Assembly: GCF_003144115.1 (NCBI RefSeq)
Contig: NW_020311998.1
Coordinates: 756,581-820,580, forward strand
Direction: 5' to 3'
Length of the DNA stretch: 64,000 nucleotides
From: Tilletiopsis washingtonensis
Taxonomy: Eukaryota > Basidiomycota > Exobasidiomycetes > Entylomatales
Part shown: positions 1 to 11,046 of the stretch, piece after piece
Layout of the letters: every line of letters starts with the position of its first letter
How positions within the stretch are numbered: the first letter of the stretch is position 1
Translations under genes and position numbers: made by a program
The notes under the pieces: model-generated
Databases searched by the model: none
What the model saw: the letters and a program-made list of their open reading frames with translations, nothing else
What the model was told of the DNA's origin: nothing

Positions 1-1169
1 TTGACATCGAGGAGCTCATGCGAGAGCGCTCAGACCATCAGCTACTGCTCATCACGTGCGCTGTGGAGGTGCAAGGCGGCGCTCGCAGCGGTCGTCTGGC
101 TCGGCATGCAACGGCCGAGCAGGCCGAGCCGCCGTGCCGCCACGAAGCTCATCAGACCTCTGAGCCTCGCTCAGCTCTCGCTCGAGCAGCAGCCGGAGCA
201 GAGATGCTCTTATGTTGGCGCGGCCTGCTGCCGCAGCACGAGACAATCGACATCGCCCGACCGACGCGTTCGCAGCGCTAGCCGGCGCAGGGGCGCAGCA
301 GCATGCAAGCAAGGCAGGCACGCCAGATGCAGCCGCAGACGCAAACAAGCATCACCTGTCGCTTTAAGCACTCCAGCCTACAACATCTGCTTGCAGCATG
401 CTGCTTCTCACCCGAAGTCGCTGATGTGACGCTGCTAGAGCGGCGCGTGACGATAGTCGGTTCGCGTCGTGTTGCCTTTGCCCCCTGACGCTCCCGCGCC
501 GCATTCGCGCGTGCCTCATCAAGCACGCGCGTTCCACGCTAGCGAAAGCATGTCGGATGCGTCCCGCGGAAGCAAAGCGTCTGTCAGGGACGCAGCCTGC
601 CGCTCGTCAGCCGCTCAGATGCTCCAGCGGTGCGTCGATGCATGTCGCTCTCGAGCATCTTGCGCTCCCCGAGCCGAGCTAGGCGCGCCATCGAGTAGCG
701 CACGCCTCGCGATGCGCCGGCGTTGAGAGCTTGTTTGCTCCGCGTGATGATCTGCAACGCAGCATGATCGGCCGCCGACTGCGCCTTGCCTCGCACCGCC
801 CTCTTCGAACGCTCTGGCGAGGCGTCGAGGAGCAACACCGGCCGTCATCTGCCCAATGAGGCAAGGGAAAGACGCCTCTCAGAAGCGGTACAGATGGGGG
901 GACCTGGACGGCACGGCTCCTCGAGAGCATCCTGCAGCGACTTTGCTCACCCACGTATCGATGACCCATGCGCGCCGCTAGCATGGCGCACACAAGCGGC
1001 GCTGCTCAGAGCATCGAGGCAGTACCAGAAGTCACCACGGCGCCCTCATAAGAACCTCGCCCATGGCGGCCGCGTCGCCGGAGCGCCCACCTCACCCTCG
1101 ATTCTCCTCCCCCGCCCTCCGCCCTCCTCTCTCCTTCTGATCCTCTGTTCCCTCCAGCCTGCCCGCACC
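1..1169. other. Left-edge region, no gene supported
   Basis: Open frames here overlap on both strands, are rich in Arg, Ala and Ser, and show no recognisable domain; this is what GC-rich non-coding DNA gives. The last 80 bases before the next gene are pyrimidine-rich, as in many fungal promoters and leaders. I see nothing else. Confidence 0.6.
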
Positions 1170-2053
1170 ATGCCTTCCCTCCGCAGCATCGTGCTTCTCC
1201 TCGGCGCCGCACTCGTGGCGCCAGCCGTCTCGGCGGCGTCGGTGCGGCGCTCGCTCGAGCGCCGCTGGACGCCCACGGGCAGCTCAGACAACACAAACGT
1301 GTGCACGCCGCTCGAGCTCATCTGGTTCCGCTCGGGCGACCAGCCGCAGGACGCACTCGGCTTCATCGGCGAGCCGCTCTTCCAGCAGCTGCAGGCCCGC
1401 GTGCCTGAGATCAGCGCTTACAACGTCGTCTTCAACTCGTACGTCTACGAGGAGCTCGTGTCGCCGCTCGCCGCCGGCCAGGACGCGACGAACTGGATCA
1501 ACAAGCGGGTGAGTTGACTGGAGCTGATGCAGCCGGTGCGACTTCCCCTCTGCCGCTGCTCACCCTTCTCCTCCACAGGCGGCCCAGTGCCCGGAGCAGC
1601 GCTACATCGCCGCCGGCTACTCCAAGGGCACGCTCGGCGTGCACCAGCTCTACCCGCACGCCGAACACCGGCCGCGCGTCGTCGGCAGCCTCGTGGTGGG
1701 CGACTACATGTACTCGCGGCAGTACTGGCTGCCGCTCGTCTTCAACAGCTCGTGGCCGAGCAACGAGCCGCAGCACACCGTCAAGAGTCTCTGCAACGAG
1801 AACGACCTTGTGTGCTGGCCCGGCGGCAACAGTGCGTGACCCGAGATGTGCTACCTTGGGAGACTACTTGCTGACTCGCTGCCTGCTCTGCAGACCAGGA
1901 GGTGGGCTGCACCGCGCACGACACCCACTGCCACTCGCTGATGCTCTGCCTCTACAGATCCACTTTGCGCCGCACTACGTCGGCCAGATCCCCGCCGCCG
2001 TCGACTGGCTCGTGGGTCTGTACAACGAGAACCTCAAGAAGCCGTTTGCCTGA
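1170..2053 (+). CDS. Secreted cutinase-family serine hydrolase
   Basis: Four exons by my splicing: 1170-1508, 1579-1831, an 8-nt microexon 1894-1901, and 1958-2053, giving about 231 residues, the usual cutinase size. The N-terminus (MPSLRSIVLLLGAALVAPAV) is a signal peptide, followed by a basic stretch ending in RR that could be a Kex2-type site. The nucleophile elbow is GYSKG (cutinases usually have GYSQG). The aspartate lies in NENDLVC and the histidine in the final exon (FAPHYVG), matching the Ser-Asp-His order of the family. Paired cysteines are present (NVCTPLE, AAQCPEQ, CNENDLVC). Such enzymes cut ester bonds in cutin or other polyesters outside the cell. The microexon supplies the codons for N-Q-E and is needed to keep frame. 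Lysine in the elbow is a modest departure; an acetylxylan-esterase-like specificity is possible. Confidence 0.85.
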
Positions 2054-3058
2054 GCCAGTCTCGCTCTGCGCACGCATCTGCTCCCGGTGCACGCACCTCT
2101 CCTCCCCATCGTCCCGCCCGCCGTTCGCGCCCGTTCCTGATCGTTCTCGCACGCCTCCTCACGTCACCCCTTAGAGCATACCACCACCCGTCCACAATAC
2201 ATCCCCTCATCTGCGCGTCCATGCGGGTTCGACCGGCGTCGGCTTTCAGGCGTCGGGCCCGAGCGCGCACGGGACGCCTGTCGCGCGCGAAAAGCTCGGC
2301 TGCGGCAGCCGCAGTCGTGGCACTGCGCGGCGTCAAGCGCGGCTCGGCAGCGATCGTGTCAAGCGCTCGTCGTTGCGGAGTGGAGCGCAGCGTGCAGCAT
2401 GCCTTCGGCAGAGGCGAGGCGGCCTGAGCGCCGAGGACGAGGTGGTGGTCGGGAGCCGAGGCTGCGTCTCGGGGCGCGCTCGCACGCTAAGCGAGGCCGG
2501 CGCAGCAGCGGCAGCGTGTCCGCCGGCCGCCGCGCGCTCCCGCGGCGTCGCATTCCTTTACACCACGACGCTCGAGCCGCCCATCGCGCCTCCATCGCCC
2601 ACGTCGCGCTCGCGCAGCCGCAATGCAGCACAGGAGCAGTACGAAACGTCTCGTCATGGCAGCTTAGCTCTCGCACGCAGCATGAGCCACGCATGCTCTC
2701 CTGCCTTCGTCATGGCTCTGCCGTCGCGCCGTGTGCGCCAGGTGGCAAGGCGCCAGAGCCGGGCTCAGTGCTCGGGGAGCGAGACGAGACAGCGACGCAG
2801 CATGGGCCTGACTGGCCGGCCGCCGGCCTAGTGAGGTAGAGCAGCTCGAGCGGCAGCGGCTCATTGCCGACGGTGGTGGCCTCAAATAAGCTGGCAGTCC
2901 CGGAACGTCTCTTCGCCGCCAACGCTGTGCGGCCATTTCCTCTCGCACTCACACTTCTCCCTCGACACCACTGCCCTCTTCGGCGCGACTCACGCCGCGC
3001 CTCTTCTCTCTTCAGCATTAGCGGCATACTCTCAGCCCTCGCCGAGACCAGCAAATCC
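2054..3058. other. Intergenic region, no gene supported
   Basis: About 1 kb between two co-directional genes. Its frames are Arg/Ala/Ser-rich and without domains. The part nearest the next gene (about 2930-3020) is rich in C and T, consistent with a promoter or leader. Nothing else was seen. Confidence 0.5.
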
Positions 3059-5091
3059 ATGCCATTCTTCGGCGGCGGCTCCTCTTCGCCTCCCAAGTCC
3101 GGCGGCAACGCCATGGGCCGCAGCGGCAGCAACCAGGGCAGCGCCATGGGACGCACCAGCAGCAACCAAGGCCGCAGCGGCGGCCAAGTTGGCCAGACGC
3201 CAGGGTCAGTCTCACCGCAGCAGCAGCGGCTGCGGCTCCTCTGCCGTGACAGCTGACACTGACTGCGCAGCGCCTTTTCCGACAGCTCGTCGACCGGCAG
3301 TGCGTCGTACTTCGGCAACAACGTCGCTGATGACGACGAGCGCTCGGACGTGCCCTCGACGGTCGCCACGTCGGTCCATACGGGGGGCTACGACAGCGGC
3401 AACAAGGTCGGCTTCGGCGTCAGCTCGCAGGTCGACAACAGCAGCAAGGGCGGCCAGCAGCAGGGCTCGTACGGCCAGAACAACAGCAGCACGCCGACGC
3501 CTGGCGCGTACGGCGGCCAGCAGCAGAGCGGCGGCCAGCAGTCGGGCAACACCGGCGGTCAGCAGCGCGGCCAGCAGCAGACGCACCAGCAGCAGCACCA
3601 GCAGCAGCAGCAGTCCGGCGGCTACGTCAGCCAGCAGCAATCGGGCTACGGCAATAACTCGCTCGGCGGCCAGCAGTCGTACAGCGACGCCGCGAACAAC
3701 TCGGGCGGCAACCGGCGCGACACCATCGCCTCGACGTATGAGGATGCGCGCGAGAATAGTACGATGGACAACCAGTCGATCATGGGCCGTGGCCGCGAGC
3801 AGTCGCTTGTCGAGCAGTCTGGCGACTGGTCCGTCGACCAGAGCCGCATGGCCGCCGGCCACGGTAACGTGTCGCGCTGGGAGCAGACCGAGTGAGTCGG
3901 TGTCGTTGATCCGCTCTTGAAGCCATCAACTGATCCGTTCCTCGCAGCGCGGCATCCTTCCTCGGCTCCGACCCCATCGCCCAGGCGACCGACTTCCAGG
4001 ACGGCGACATCATCTTCGTGTCGTCCGAGGCCGGCGCCGCCGCGACCCGTCAGCCTCCGACGCGCTTCAGGGTGAGCAGCAGTCGAGTGGACCGTGCTTG
4101 ACGTTGCTGACGGTCGCACAGATCCACGAGGTCAACCTCAATGTGCACTCCGCGGTCCTCAGCGAGATGGTCGACGGCTGCGATGAGAACAAGCATCACC
4201 AGCTCGAGGAGGGTGAGTAGCATCCGCCGCTGTCACGCTCGCCGTGCTGACACTCTCTGCAGACGGTGCCACGCTCAAGCTCCTCTTCGGCCTGTTTTAC
4301 AACAACCCGGCGCCGGCTCTGACCATGTCTGACTGGCAAGTCGTGCTCCGCCTCGCGCGCGCCGCACAGAAGTACGACTGCGCCCGCGCCAAGGTGCGTC
4401 TGCTGTAGCTCGAGGCTCATCAGTCGTGCTGACTCGCGTCTCATTAGGACGTCGCCGCTGCATTCTTCGCCGAGCAGGAGCAGCTCGGCACGCTGTCGCC
4501 CTTCATGACTTTGTGGGTGGCGCACATGATCAATATCTTGCCGCCGCTCATCGCCTCTCCGCAGTGCCTTCGCGTCGATGTACCACCTGCCCGCGCTCGA
4601 GGAGGCCGCCGCCGAGCGCAGTGTGCGCTACGACATTCACCGCCTGCCCGAGCTCGTCTTCTCGCTCATGGGCTTCTCGTCGTTCTCGCGGCTCTCCGAG
4701 TTCCACGCGCGCCGCCAGGGCCACTACCAGGACGCGCTCAACAGCATCGTCATGGACCCCAAAGTGCTCGAGTCGCAGTGCTTCCAGACGGGCGGCATCT
4801 GCTGCATCGCGCCCTGGTCGCACCTGCGCACCAAGCTCGCATGGCCGCGCGTCGCCGACAAGGACGGCAGCAAGAAGCCGCCGGAGCCGGCCGACGTGCT
4901 GCGCAAGGTCATCACCGAGATCGGCCAGATCGGTGGGTGCAGCGTGTGGTCGTCGCTGCCACTCGCACTGATCCTCCGCTCGCACAGACTGCGGCACCTG
5001 CGCGCGTGCGCTCTGCGAGGCCGCGCTGCAGGCGCAGATGGCGCTCGAGACCATGCCGCGCTACGGCAACGACGAGGAGGAGAGCTTCTGA
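3059..5091 (+). CDS. BTB/POZ-like protein with Q/N-rich N-terminus
   Basis: Eight exons join cleanly: 3059-3204, 3271-3891, 3948-4071, 4122-4212, 4263-4393, 4448-4512, 4565-4932, 4988-5091, giving about 549 residues. The first 250 residues are low complexity: GSNQG-type repeats, then many QQQ and HQQQ runs (around 3445-3690), resembling prion-like segments. Next comes a BTB-like fold: DGDIIFVSS, then IHEVNLNVHSAVLSEM (the usual 'hk.vLs..S..F' position), then KLLFGLFYNN. The C-terminal third resembles the helical tail of fungal BTB proteins and is Cys-rich (GGICC, DCGTCARALC). Fungal BTB proteins of this kind are mostly uncharacterised; CUL3 adaptor or transcriptional roles are guesses. The Cys pairs could bind a metal. 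No other fungal family comes to mind. Confidence 0.8.
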
Positions 5092-5242
5092 GCTGGACCT
5101 CACCGAATCAAGCGACGCTCGACGTCGCGACACCACCTTCCGCACCCTGTCCGTCCCGTGCTCCTGTCCCTGTCCTCTAATCTGAATCGCTGCGGCCAGC
5201 CAGAAATGCGGATGCGTATATATGGAGCCGTCCGCCGTTGTG

Positions 5243-6318
5243 CTACTCGATGAACTTGTGTGCCGCGCCGCTCCGCGACGTGAAGTCCATCTTGGAGCGG
5301 AAGCCCTGGCCGGACAGCAGGATCTCCTCGGGCCCACTGTACGGCTTCTGCAGCGGATGCCGCCATGCTCGCATGCGCAGCTTCACCTCGACGTCGTACA
5401 GCGTCGGCGCGATCTCCGCAGCGCTGTCGTCAAAGATGAACTGCCGCGCAAGAAGTGAGCCTCGTGTCGCAGCGACGCTCGCGGCACGACTCACCTGGAT
5501 CACGCTGCTGCCCGAGCGCTCGGCGAACCAGGGCGCATTGAGCATGTCCTTCACAGCCGGCCACATGCCTTGTGCGCGCGGAGCTGCTGCCTGCGTGGCC
5601 TCGGCATGCACCCAGTCGGTCACGCCGTACTCGAGCTGGGCAGCGTCGGGCGCGTACGTGGCTGGCGACTTCTTTGGGCGGAAGGACGCGTACACCGAGC
5701 GTGCGCCCGGGAAGATGTTCGATGAGAAGGACATGAGCGGGTTCGAGAAGAGCCTGCAAACGGCGTCAGCGGCGGCGCCACGATGCGAGCCAGTGCGCGC
5801 CTCACATCGTCTGCTTGAAGAGGAACGGCTGCTCGGACCGCGCGAGCTTGGGGTGGCGCATGAAGGGAATCTCGAGCCTGCACGCCTAGCTCAGCACATC
5901 GCCCTCCCAGTCCGGCCGCCTCGCTCACTTGACCTCGCTGAAGCTCTGCATGCGCATGCCCATCCACGGCGCGCCGGGGCCCGTGTGCGACTGGTAGCCG
6001 AGCTGCAGGAGCACGAGGCGCTGCGGCGTCCCGTCGGCGGCGCGCACGGCGTCGGCGAGGCCGAGCTGCTCGTAGACACCCTGCGGCACGGGCAGCAGGC
6101 CCGGGCTCAGGCTCGGCGGCAGCAGCACGTCGCGCACGACATGCTCGGGCAGCAGCAGCGGCACGGCGAGCACGTCGTACGTGCCGCGCAGCGAGAAGTC
6201 GAGCATGACTGACGGAGTACGGTCAGAGACGCGTGTGAGGCTGGGCTCAGAGATGCGCCTCACGGATGAGCACGGGGAGCAGCGGGAGGGTGAAGAAGAG
6301 GGCCTGCTGGTAGAACAT
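5243..6318 (-). CDS. Probable acetoacetate-decarboxylase-fold protein
   Basis: Read on the minus strand, the gene begins MFYQQALFFTLPLLPVLI and continues through short introns near 6194-6249, 5883-5928, 5757-5807 and 5441-5492 to a stop at 5243, about 290 residues. Recognisable stretches are LRGTYDVLAVPLLLPEHVVR, LQLGYQSHTGPGAPWMG, FSEVKLEIPFMRHP and a C-terminal region with RMRAWRHP. Their order resembles fungal proteins of the acetoacetate-decarboxylase superfamily (a 'pyevLAvp...lp..' start and a central FSE.KLE.P strand). I cannot place the catalytic lysine, so enzymatic activity is not claimed. The hydrophobic first 18 residues look like a weak signal or anchor. The gene is divergent from ILV3 over 260 bp. 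Confidence in the gene is high; confidence in the family is low. Confidence 0.7.
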
Positions 6319-6578
6319 GCTGACAGCGCCGCGGCTGATGCTGAGGGGTGCGTGTGGAGGCGGGGAAGGCGGCGCCGCTCTCCTCTCTCGCCTCGCTCTC
6401 GGACCCCGAGCACCCTGGCGCGAGTGCCACGTGACATGTCCGCTGCTGCGAAATGCACGGCCGGCCGCTCGCGCTCCCACGCCGGCGCGCCCAGTCACGA
6501 TAATTCTCGCCCGGGCAGAGCTTCGCGCTCGCAGATGTCACCCATCTGACTTGCTTCCCGTCCCCAACCGCTGCTGCC

Positions 6579-8728
6579 ATGTCCCTCCGCGCCCCCCTCG
6601 CCCGCAGCCTGCGCTCGCGTGCGCTGCACACCAGCGCCGTGCGCGCCGCTGGCGCCCGCCCGCCGCCCGGCGCGCTCAACCGCCTCAGCCGCACCATCAC
6701 CGCGCCCAAGGACCAGGGCGCGAGCCAGGCCATGCTCTATGCCACGCCCGGCATCGAGAATGACGAGGACCTGACGCGCGCCATGGTCGGCGTCGCCAGC
6801 GTGTGGTGAGTGCAGCGCGCAGCCACTCTGCGCCTGCACACCCGCTCATCGTCCTGCGCAGGTACGAGGGCAACCCGTGCAACGCGCACCTGCTCGGCCT
6901 GGGCCAGAAGATCAAGAAGTCGCTCCACGACGCTGGCCTCACGGGTTACCAGTACGGCGTCGTGGGCGTGAGCGACGGCATCAGCATGGGCACCGACGCC
7001 ATGAGCTACTCGCTGCCGAGCCGCGACCTCATTGCCGACAGCGTCGAGAGCGCGTCGGGCGGCCACTGGCTCGACGGCTGCGTCGTGGTGCCGGGCTGCG
7101 ACAAGAACATGCCCGGCGTGCTCATGGCGCTCGGCCGCCTTAACCGTCCGGGTCTAATGGTGTACGGCGGCACCATCAAGCCGGGAGGCTGCGGCGCTGC
7201 GGCAGGCACGCTGGACATTGTCAGCGCGTTCCAGAGCTACGGCCAGTACCTGTCCGAGGGCGGCACCCCGGAGGCTGAGCGCAAGCGCTACGACACGGTG
7301 CGCAACTCGTGCCCCGGTCCGGGCGCGTGCGGTGGCATGTACAGTGAGTGCGGCAGAGGGCGAGCACTTCGGTCTGCGCAATCTCACACGCCCTGCAGCG
7401 GCCAACACGATGGCGTCGTGCTCCGAGGCGCTCGGCATGACGCTGCCCGGCAGCAGCTCCTTCCCGGCCGAGTACCCGGAGAAGCAGGCCGAGTGCGAGT
7501 CGGTGGGCGCGGCGATGCGCAACCTGCTTGAGAAGAACATCCGCCCGCGCGACATCATGACGCGCGAGGCCTTCGAGGATGCCATGGTGCGTGTGGCCGC
7601 TTCACTGCTTCTCTCGCTGCTGCTAATGTTGCTGTGCAGGTCCTCACGATGGTGCTCGGCGGCAGCACCAACGCCGTGCTGCACCTCATCGCCATGGCGC
7701 ACGCCGTCGGCGTGGAGGTCACGATTGACGACTTCCAGCGCATCAGCGACTCGACGCCGTTCCTGGCTGACCTGAAGCCGAGCGGCAAGTACGTGATGGA
7801 GGATGTGTACAAGGTGCTGGGCGGCATCCCGAGTGAGTTGAGTCTGGTTCTGCTGCCGCAGCACAGACCCGGCTGAACAGTGCACGCCCGCAGCGATCAT
7901 CCAGTACCTCATTGAGAACAAGCTGATCAAGGGCGAGCACATGACCGTCACCGGCCGCACGCTGGCTGAGAACGCGGACCGCTGGACGCACGAGCGCGGC
8001 AAGCTCTCGCCGAACCAGGACGTGCTGCGCCCGCTGAACAAGCCGCTCAAGGCGACTGGCCACATCCGGTGCGTCTCAGCGCATATGCAAGCAGTGCGGG
8101 CCTTGCAGCTGACTCGGACTCTGCAGCATCCTGAAGGGCAACCTGGCTCCTGGCGGCGCCGTCGCCAAGATTACGGGCAAGGAGGGCCTGCGCTTCACGG
8201 GCAAGGCGCGCTGCTTCGACACGGAGGACGAGATGGTGGCTGCCGTCGAGCAAGGGACGATCAAGAAGGGCGAGAAGACGGTCGTCGTGCTGCGGTACAA
8301 GGGCCCCAAGGGCGGCCCGGGCATGCCCGAGATGCTCAAGCCGACCAGCCTCATCATGGGTGCCGGCCTGGGTCTCGATGTGGCGTGCCTCACGGACGGC
8401 CGCTTCAGCGGCGGGTGAGTTGCTCAACTGGGCACGCCGCTCCTACCCCTGCTGATCACCCTTGTCTGCCAGCTCGCACGGCTTCGTGATTGGTCACGTC
8501 GTGCCCGAGGCACAGGTGGGCGGCCCGATTGCGCTGGTGCGCGACGGCGACACGATCTCCATCGACGCCGAGGCCAACACGCTCGAGCTCGTCGACGTGT
8601 CGGAGAGCGAGCTGCAGACGCGGCGCGAGGCATGGCAGCCGCGCGAGCTGCGCCCCAAGCAGGGCCACCTGCTCAAGTATGTGCGCAACGTCAGCGACGC
8701 CTCGTCGGGCTGCGTCACGGACCTCTAG
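6579..8728 (+). CDS. ILV3: Dihydroxy-acid dehydratase, mitochondrial
   Basis: Third step of valine/isoleucine synthesis: dehydration of 2,3-dihydroxy-3-methyl acids to 2-keto acids, in the mitochondrial matrix. Seven exons (6579-6805, 6862-7343, 7399-7586, 7640-7832, 7894-8068, 8127-8414, 8473-8728) give 602 residues, the normal length. The N-terminus ([20 protein letters not shown]) is an Arg/Ser-rich presequence. The IlvD/Edd signatures are intact: the Fe-S cysteines in [18 protein letters not shown] and [35 protein letters not shown]; and the C-terminal [20 protein letters not shown], with the active-site serine. All introns but one are 50-60 nt, and each keeps phase. The start is the first ATG of the frame and gives the presequence. 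Identification is secure. Confidence 0.98.
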
Positions 8729-8949
8729 AGCTGGCATTGCAATGCCATAATTATCGGATGCCTGTCGTGAGGCCGGCTTGCCTGTCGTGCGCCGCACACG
8801 AGCAGATGCGCACTGCACGGCGTCGCCCGTGCAAGCGCTGTGTTCTATAGCTACAGACTGTCTCACTGGTGCCCCTGATGATCTATGCTCCCTCCATTGC
8901 CCTCCTCTCTCCACCTCAGCCCAGCACTCCCTTGGTGCGCCCTCCTCCG

Positions 8950-9410
8950 CTACTCCTTCGCCCGCTTGCGCCGCTCCTTGCGTGCGGCATTCTGCGACGC
9001 CTTGGCACTGAGGCGCTCGGCCATCTGCACGCCGCGCTCCTGCTTCTTGCGTGCCGCGACTGACGAGCGCACGGCGCCGCGCACGCTGCCCTTCCTTGCT
9101 GGCGCCGGCGGTGCGGGGATGGGCCGCGCAGGCGCAGCGGGTGCGGACGAGGTGCTTTCGTCGGGCTCTGTGCAGGGGCTTGGAGTGAGCCCATGCCACT
9201 GATGCAGCGTACAGCGCAAAGGCGGTGCGGCGCGAGCGAGCCGGGGGCAGTCGCCCGTCTCGCACAGGCGTACGCACCTGTGACGATGGTCGGGAAGACT
9301 TCCGGCTCGCGGCGCTCGGCGCCTGTGAGGCGAGCGTGTCAGCGGTAGGCACAAGCAGGCACGGGCTGGTGCAGCGCACGCTTGAGGCCGCCGCGCTTGG
9401 CCTTGACCAT
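8950..9410 (-). CDS. Small basic protein, unknown function
   Basis: Minus-strand gene of about 98 residues, in exons 9380-9410, 9278-9322 and 8950-9167. The splice model (donor GTGCGC right after the tenth codon, AG acceptors with phases 1 and 1) joins MVKAKRGGLKR to an acidic middle (REPEVFPTIVTEPDE), then a Pro/Ala linker and a strongly basic, predicted helical tail (SVAARKKQERGVQMAERLSA, then KERRKRAKE at the end). A short nuclear or nucleolar ribosome-assembly factor would look like this, but I recognise no family and make no functional claim. An alternative first donor at 9362 would leave the middle exon in a less convincing frame. It is divergent from the next gene over 220 bp. Confidence 0.6.
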
Positions 9411-9630
9411 GGCAGGTGGGTGGGAAGGTGGGTGAGGAGCGAGGCGAATGCGCCGTCGTCGTGGCGAGAGGGAAAGGAGCAGCGTGCGGCGCGGGCAACT
9501 TTCTTGCCCGCTGCGAGCCGCGGGCCATCTCTCCAGCTGCGCATGCGCGATCAGGCCCGCCCGCCGCGTCGGCCTCGCCTCTCGCGCTCGCAGCCTCATC
9601 AGCCACCACCACAAGACAGCGGCCCGCTCC

Positions 9631-10748
9631 ATGGCACAACGACCCCATCCGCGGCCAGCGCCGCAAGTCGTCGGCGCGCCCCTCGTGCGGCGGCCGCTCG
9701 GCCCGATGCGCGCCCTCGTCACCGGCCTGGCACTCGGCGTCGCGGCCGTCAGCGCGGCCGGCTTTGCGTGGGCACGGAGAGAGCAGCAGCGCGATGCGCT
9801 GGCTCGCGATGCGGCGCTCGCGACGTTGGCAGAGGTGCGAACAGCAGTGAGTACTGCTGCGCGTGCAAGAGCTGAGCGTCCCGCGGCAGAGACGAAGCGG
9901 TGCGGATGGGGCTGCAGTGATTGGCGATGCTCGCGGCAGCAGGTCGTATGGGGAGGAGAGGAGCACGACACGAGAGAGAGAGACAGAGAGAGTACGCTCA
10001 GGTGCTGGCACGATGATGAAGGCAGCCGATGAAGGCAGCCGACGTGCTGCATTACCAAGTCTGCGATCGTGCACGTCGCCCAGTCGATGGAGCCCCATCG
10101 CCGCACTCTTTGCCCGCGCAGTGCGCTCGCTGACGCTTGCTCGCAGAACACCATGCTGATGGAGCGTCTCGCCGTACTGGAGCGGAGCGTCGAGCACATT
10201 CCCTCCAACTTCGAGTTGCGTAGCAGGGCTCTAAAGTCGCGTGAGGAGGCGCGGACACTCGTGGCGGGCGTGGAGGACACGGTCGAGGAGCTGGCGGAGC
10301 GGGTGCGCGCGACTGGTGCGTGGATCGTCTGCCTTTGACCCAGCGACACACACTTATGCTCGTGCCTGCAGAGAGCCACCTGGCCGATGCGCTGCGCTCT
10401 TCGCCTGTGTATGCGCTCGCACGCGCACGCGCCGCCTCGGCGCAGGGGCGGTCATGGCTGGCTCGCACGGGCGGCTCCTTGCCGGGGCTTGACATGGATG
10501 TCGACAGTCCCGGCGAGTCGCGCGCCCCGCGGGCGAAGGCAGGCAGCGCAAAGGGTGACGAGGGCGCCCTTGTGCGTGCCTTTGACGAGCTGGAGGAGAT
10601 GGGCGCCGCAGCGATCGCAGCGAACAGCCGCCCGAAAGGAGCCGAGGAGCGGCCACAAGCGCCGCCACCCTCGCCATCGCCGAAGCCGCCGCAGTCGCAA
10701 CCCAAGGCGGCAAAGCAGGCAGCGGCAAAGGCAGAGAAGCGGGAATGA
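9631..10748 (+). CDS. Membrane-anchored coiled-coil protein, unknown
   Basis: Three exons (9631-9846, 10147-10315, 10372-10748) with consistent phases give 253 residues. After an Arg/Pro-rich N-terminus (residues 1-25) there is one hydrophobic segment (MRALVTGLALGVAAVSAAGF), then a charged heptad-like region across both first junctions (RREQQRDALARDAALATLAE, MLMERLAVLERSVEH, EEARTLVAGVEDTVEELAER) that should form a coiled coil. The C-terminal 100 residues are Ala/Pro/Lys-rich and end in KAAKQAAAKAEKRE. The basic N-terminus before the membrane span would suit a mitochondrial inner-membrane protein, but that is inference. I do not recognise the family. The first intron is 300 nt, five times the local norm, and carries a GA tract. 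Confidence 0.7.
9972..9992. repeat. GA-rich simple repeat inside an intron
   Basis: A short (GA)n tract with one interrupting C lies in the unusually long first intron (9847-10146) of the coiled-coil gene. It is a microsatellite-like stretch of purines; no function is implied. Confidence 0.8.
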
Positions 10749-11046
10749 GACACGCGTGCAGCTGAGACAGACGGAGCATGATCGCATTGGAAGACGCGCT
10801 GATGAGGAAGAGGTAGCATGGACAGATGGAGGAAGACAGCGGCAGCGTGGAGATGTGTGGCTCAGCAGCCAGTGACGAGAGCAAGATGATGATGGCAGAG
10901 GAAACGCAGGTGGAAGGATGCGGCGCGCGGGGCCCGGAGAAGAGACAATGAGGAAACGGTGGTGCTGGGTGACAATGAATGAAGGCAGGCATCGCGAGGG
11001 GGCAAGTAAGGGTCTGGCAGGTGGAACGATTAGAGGCCGACGGAGA

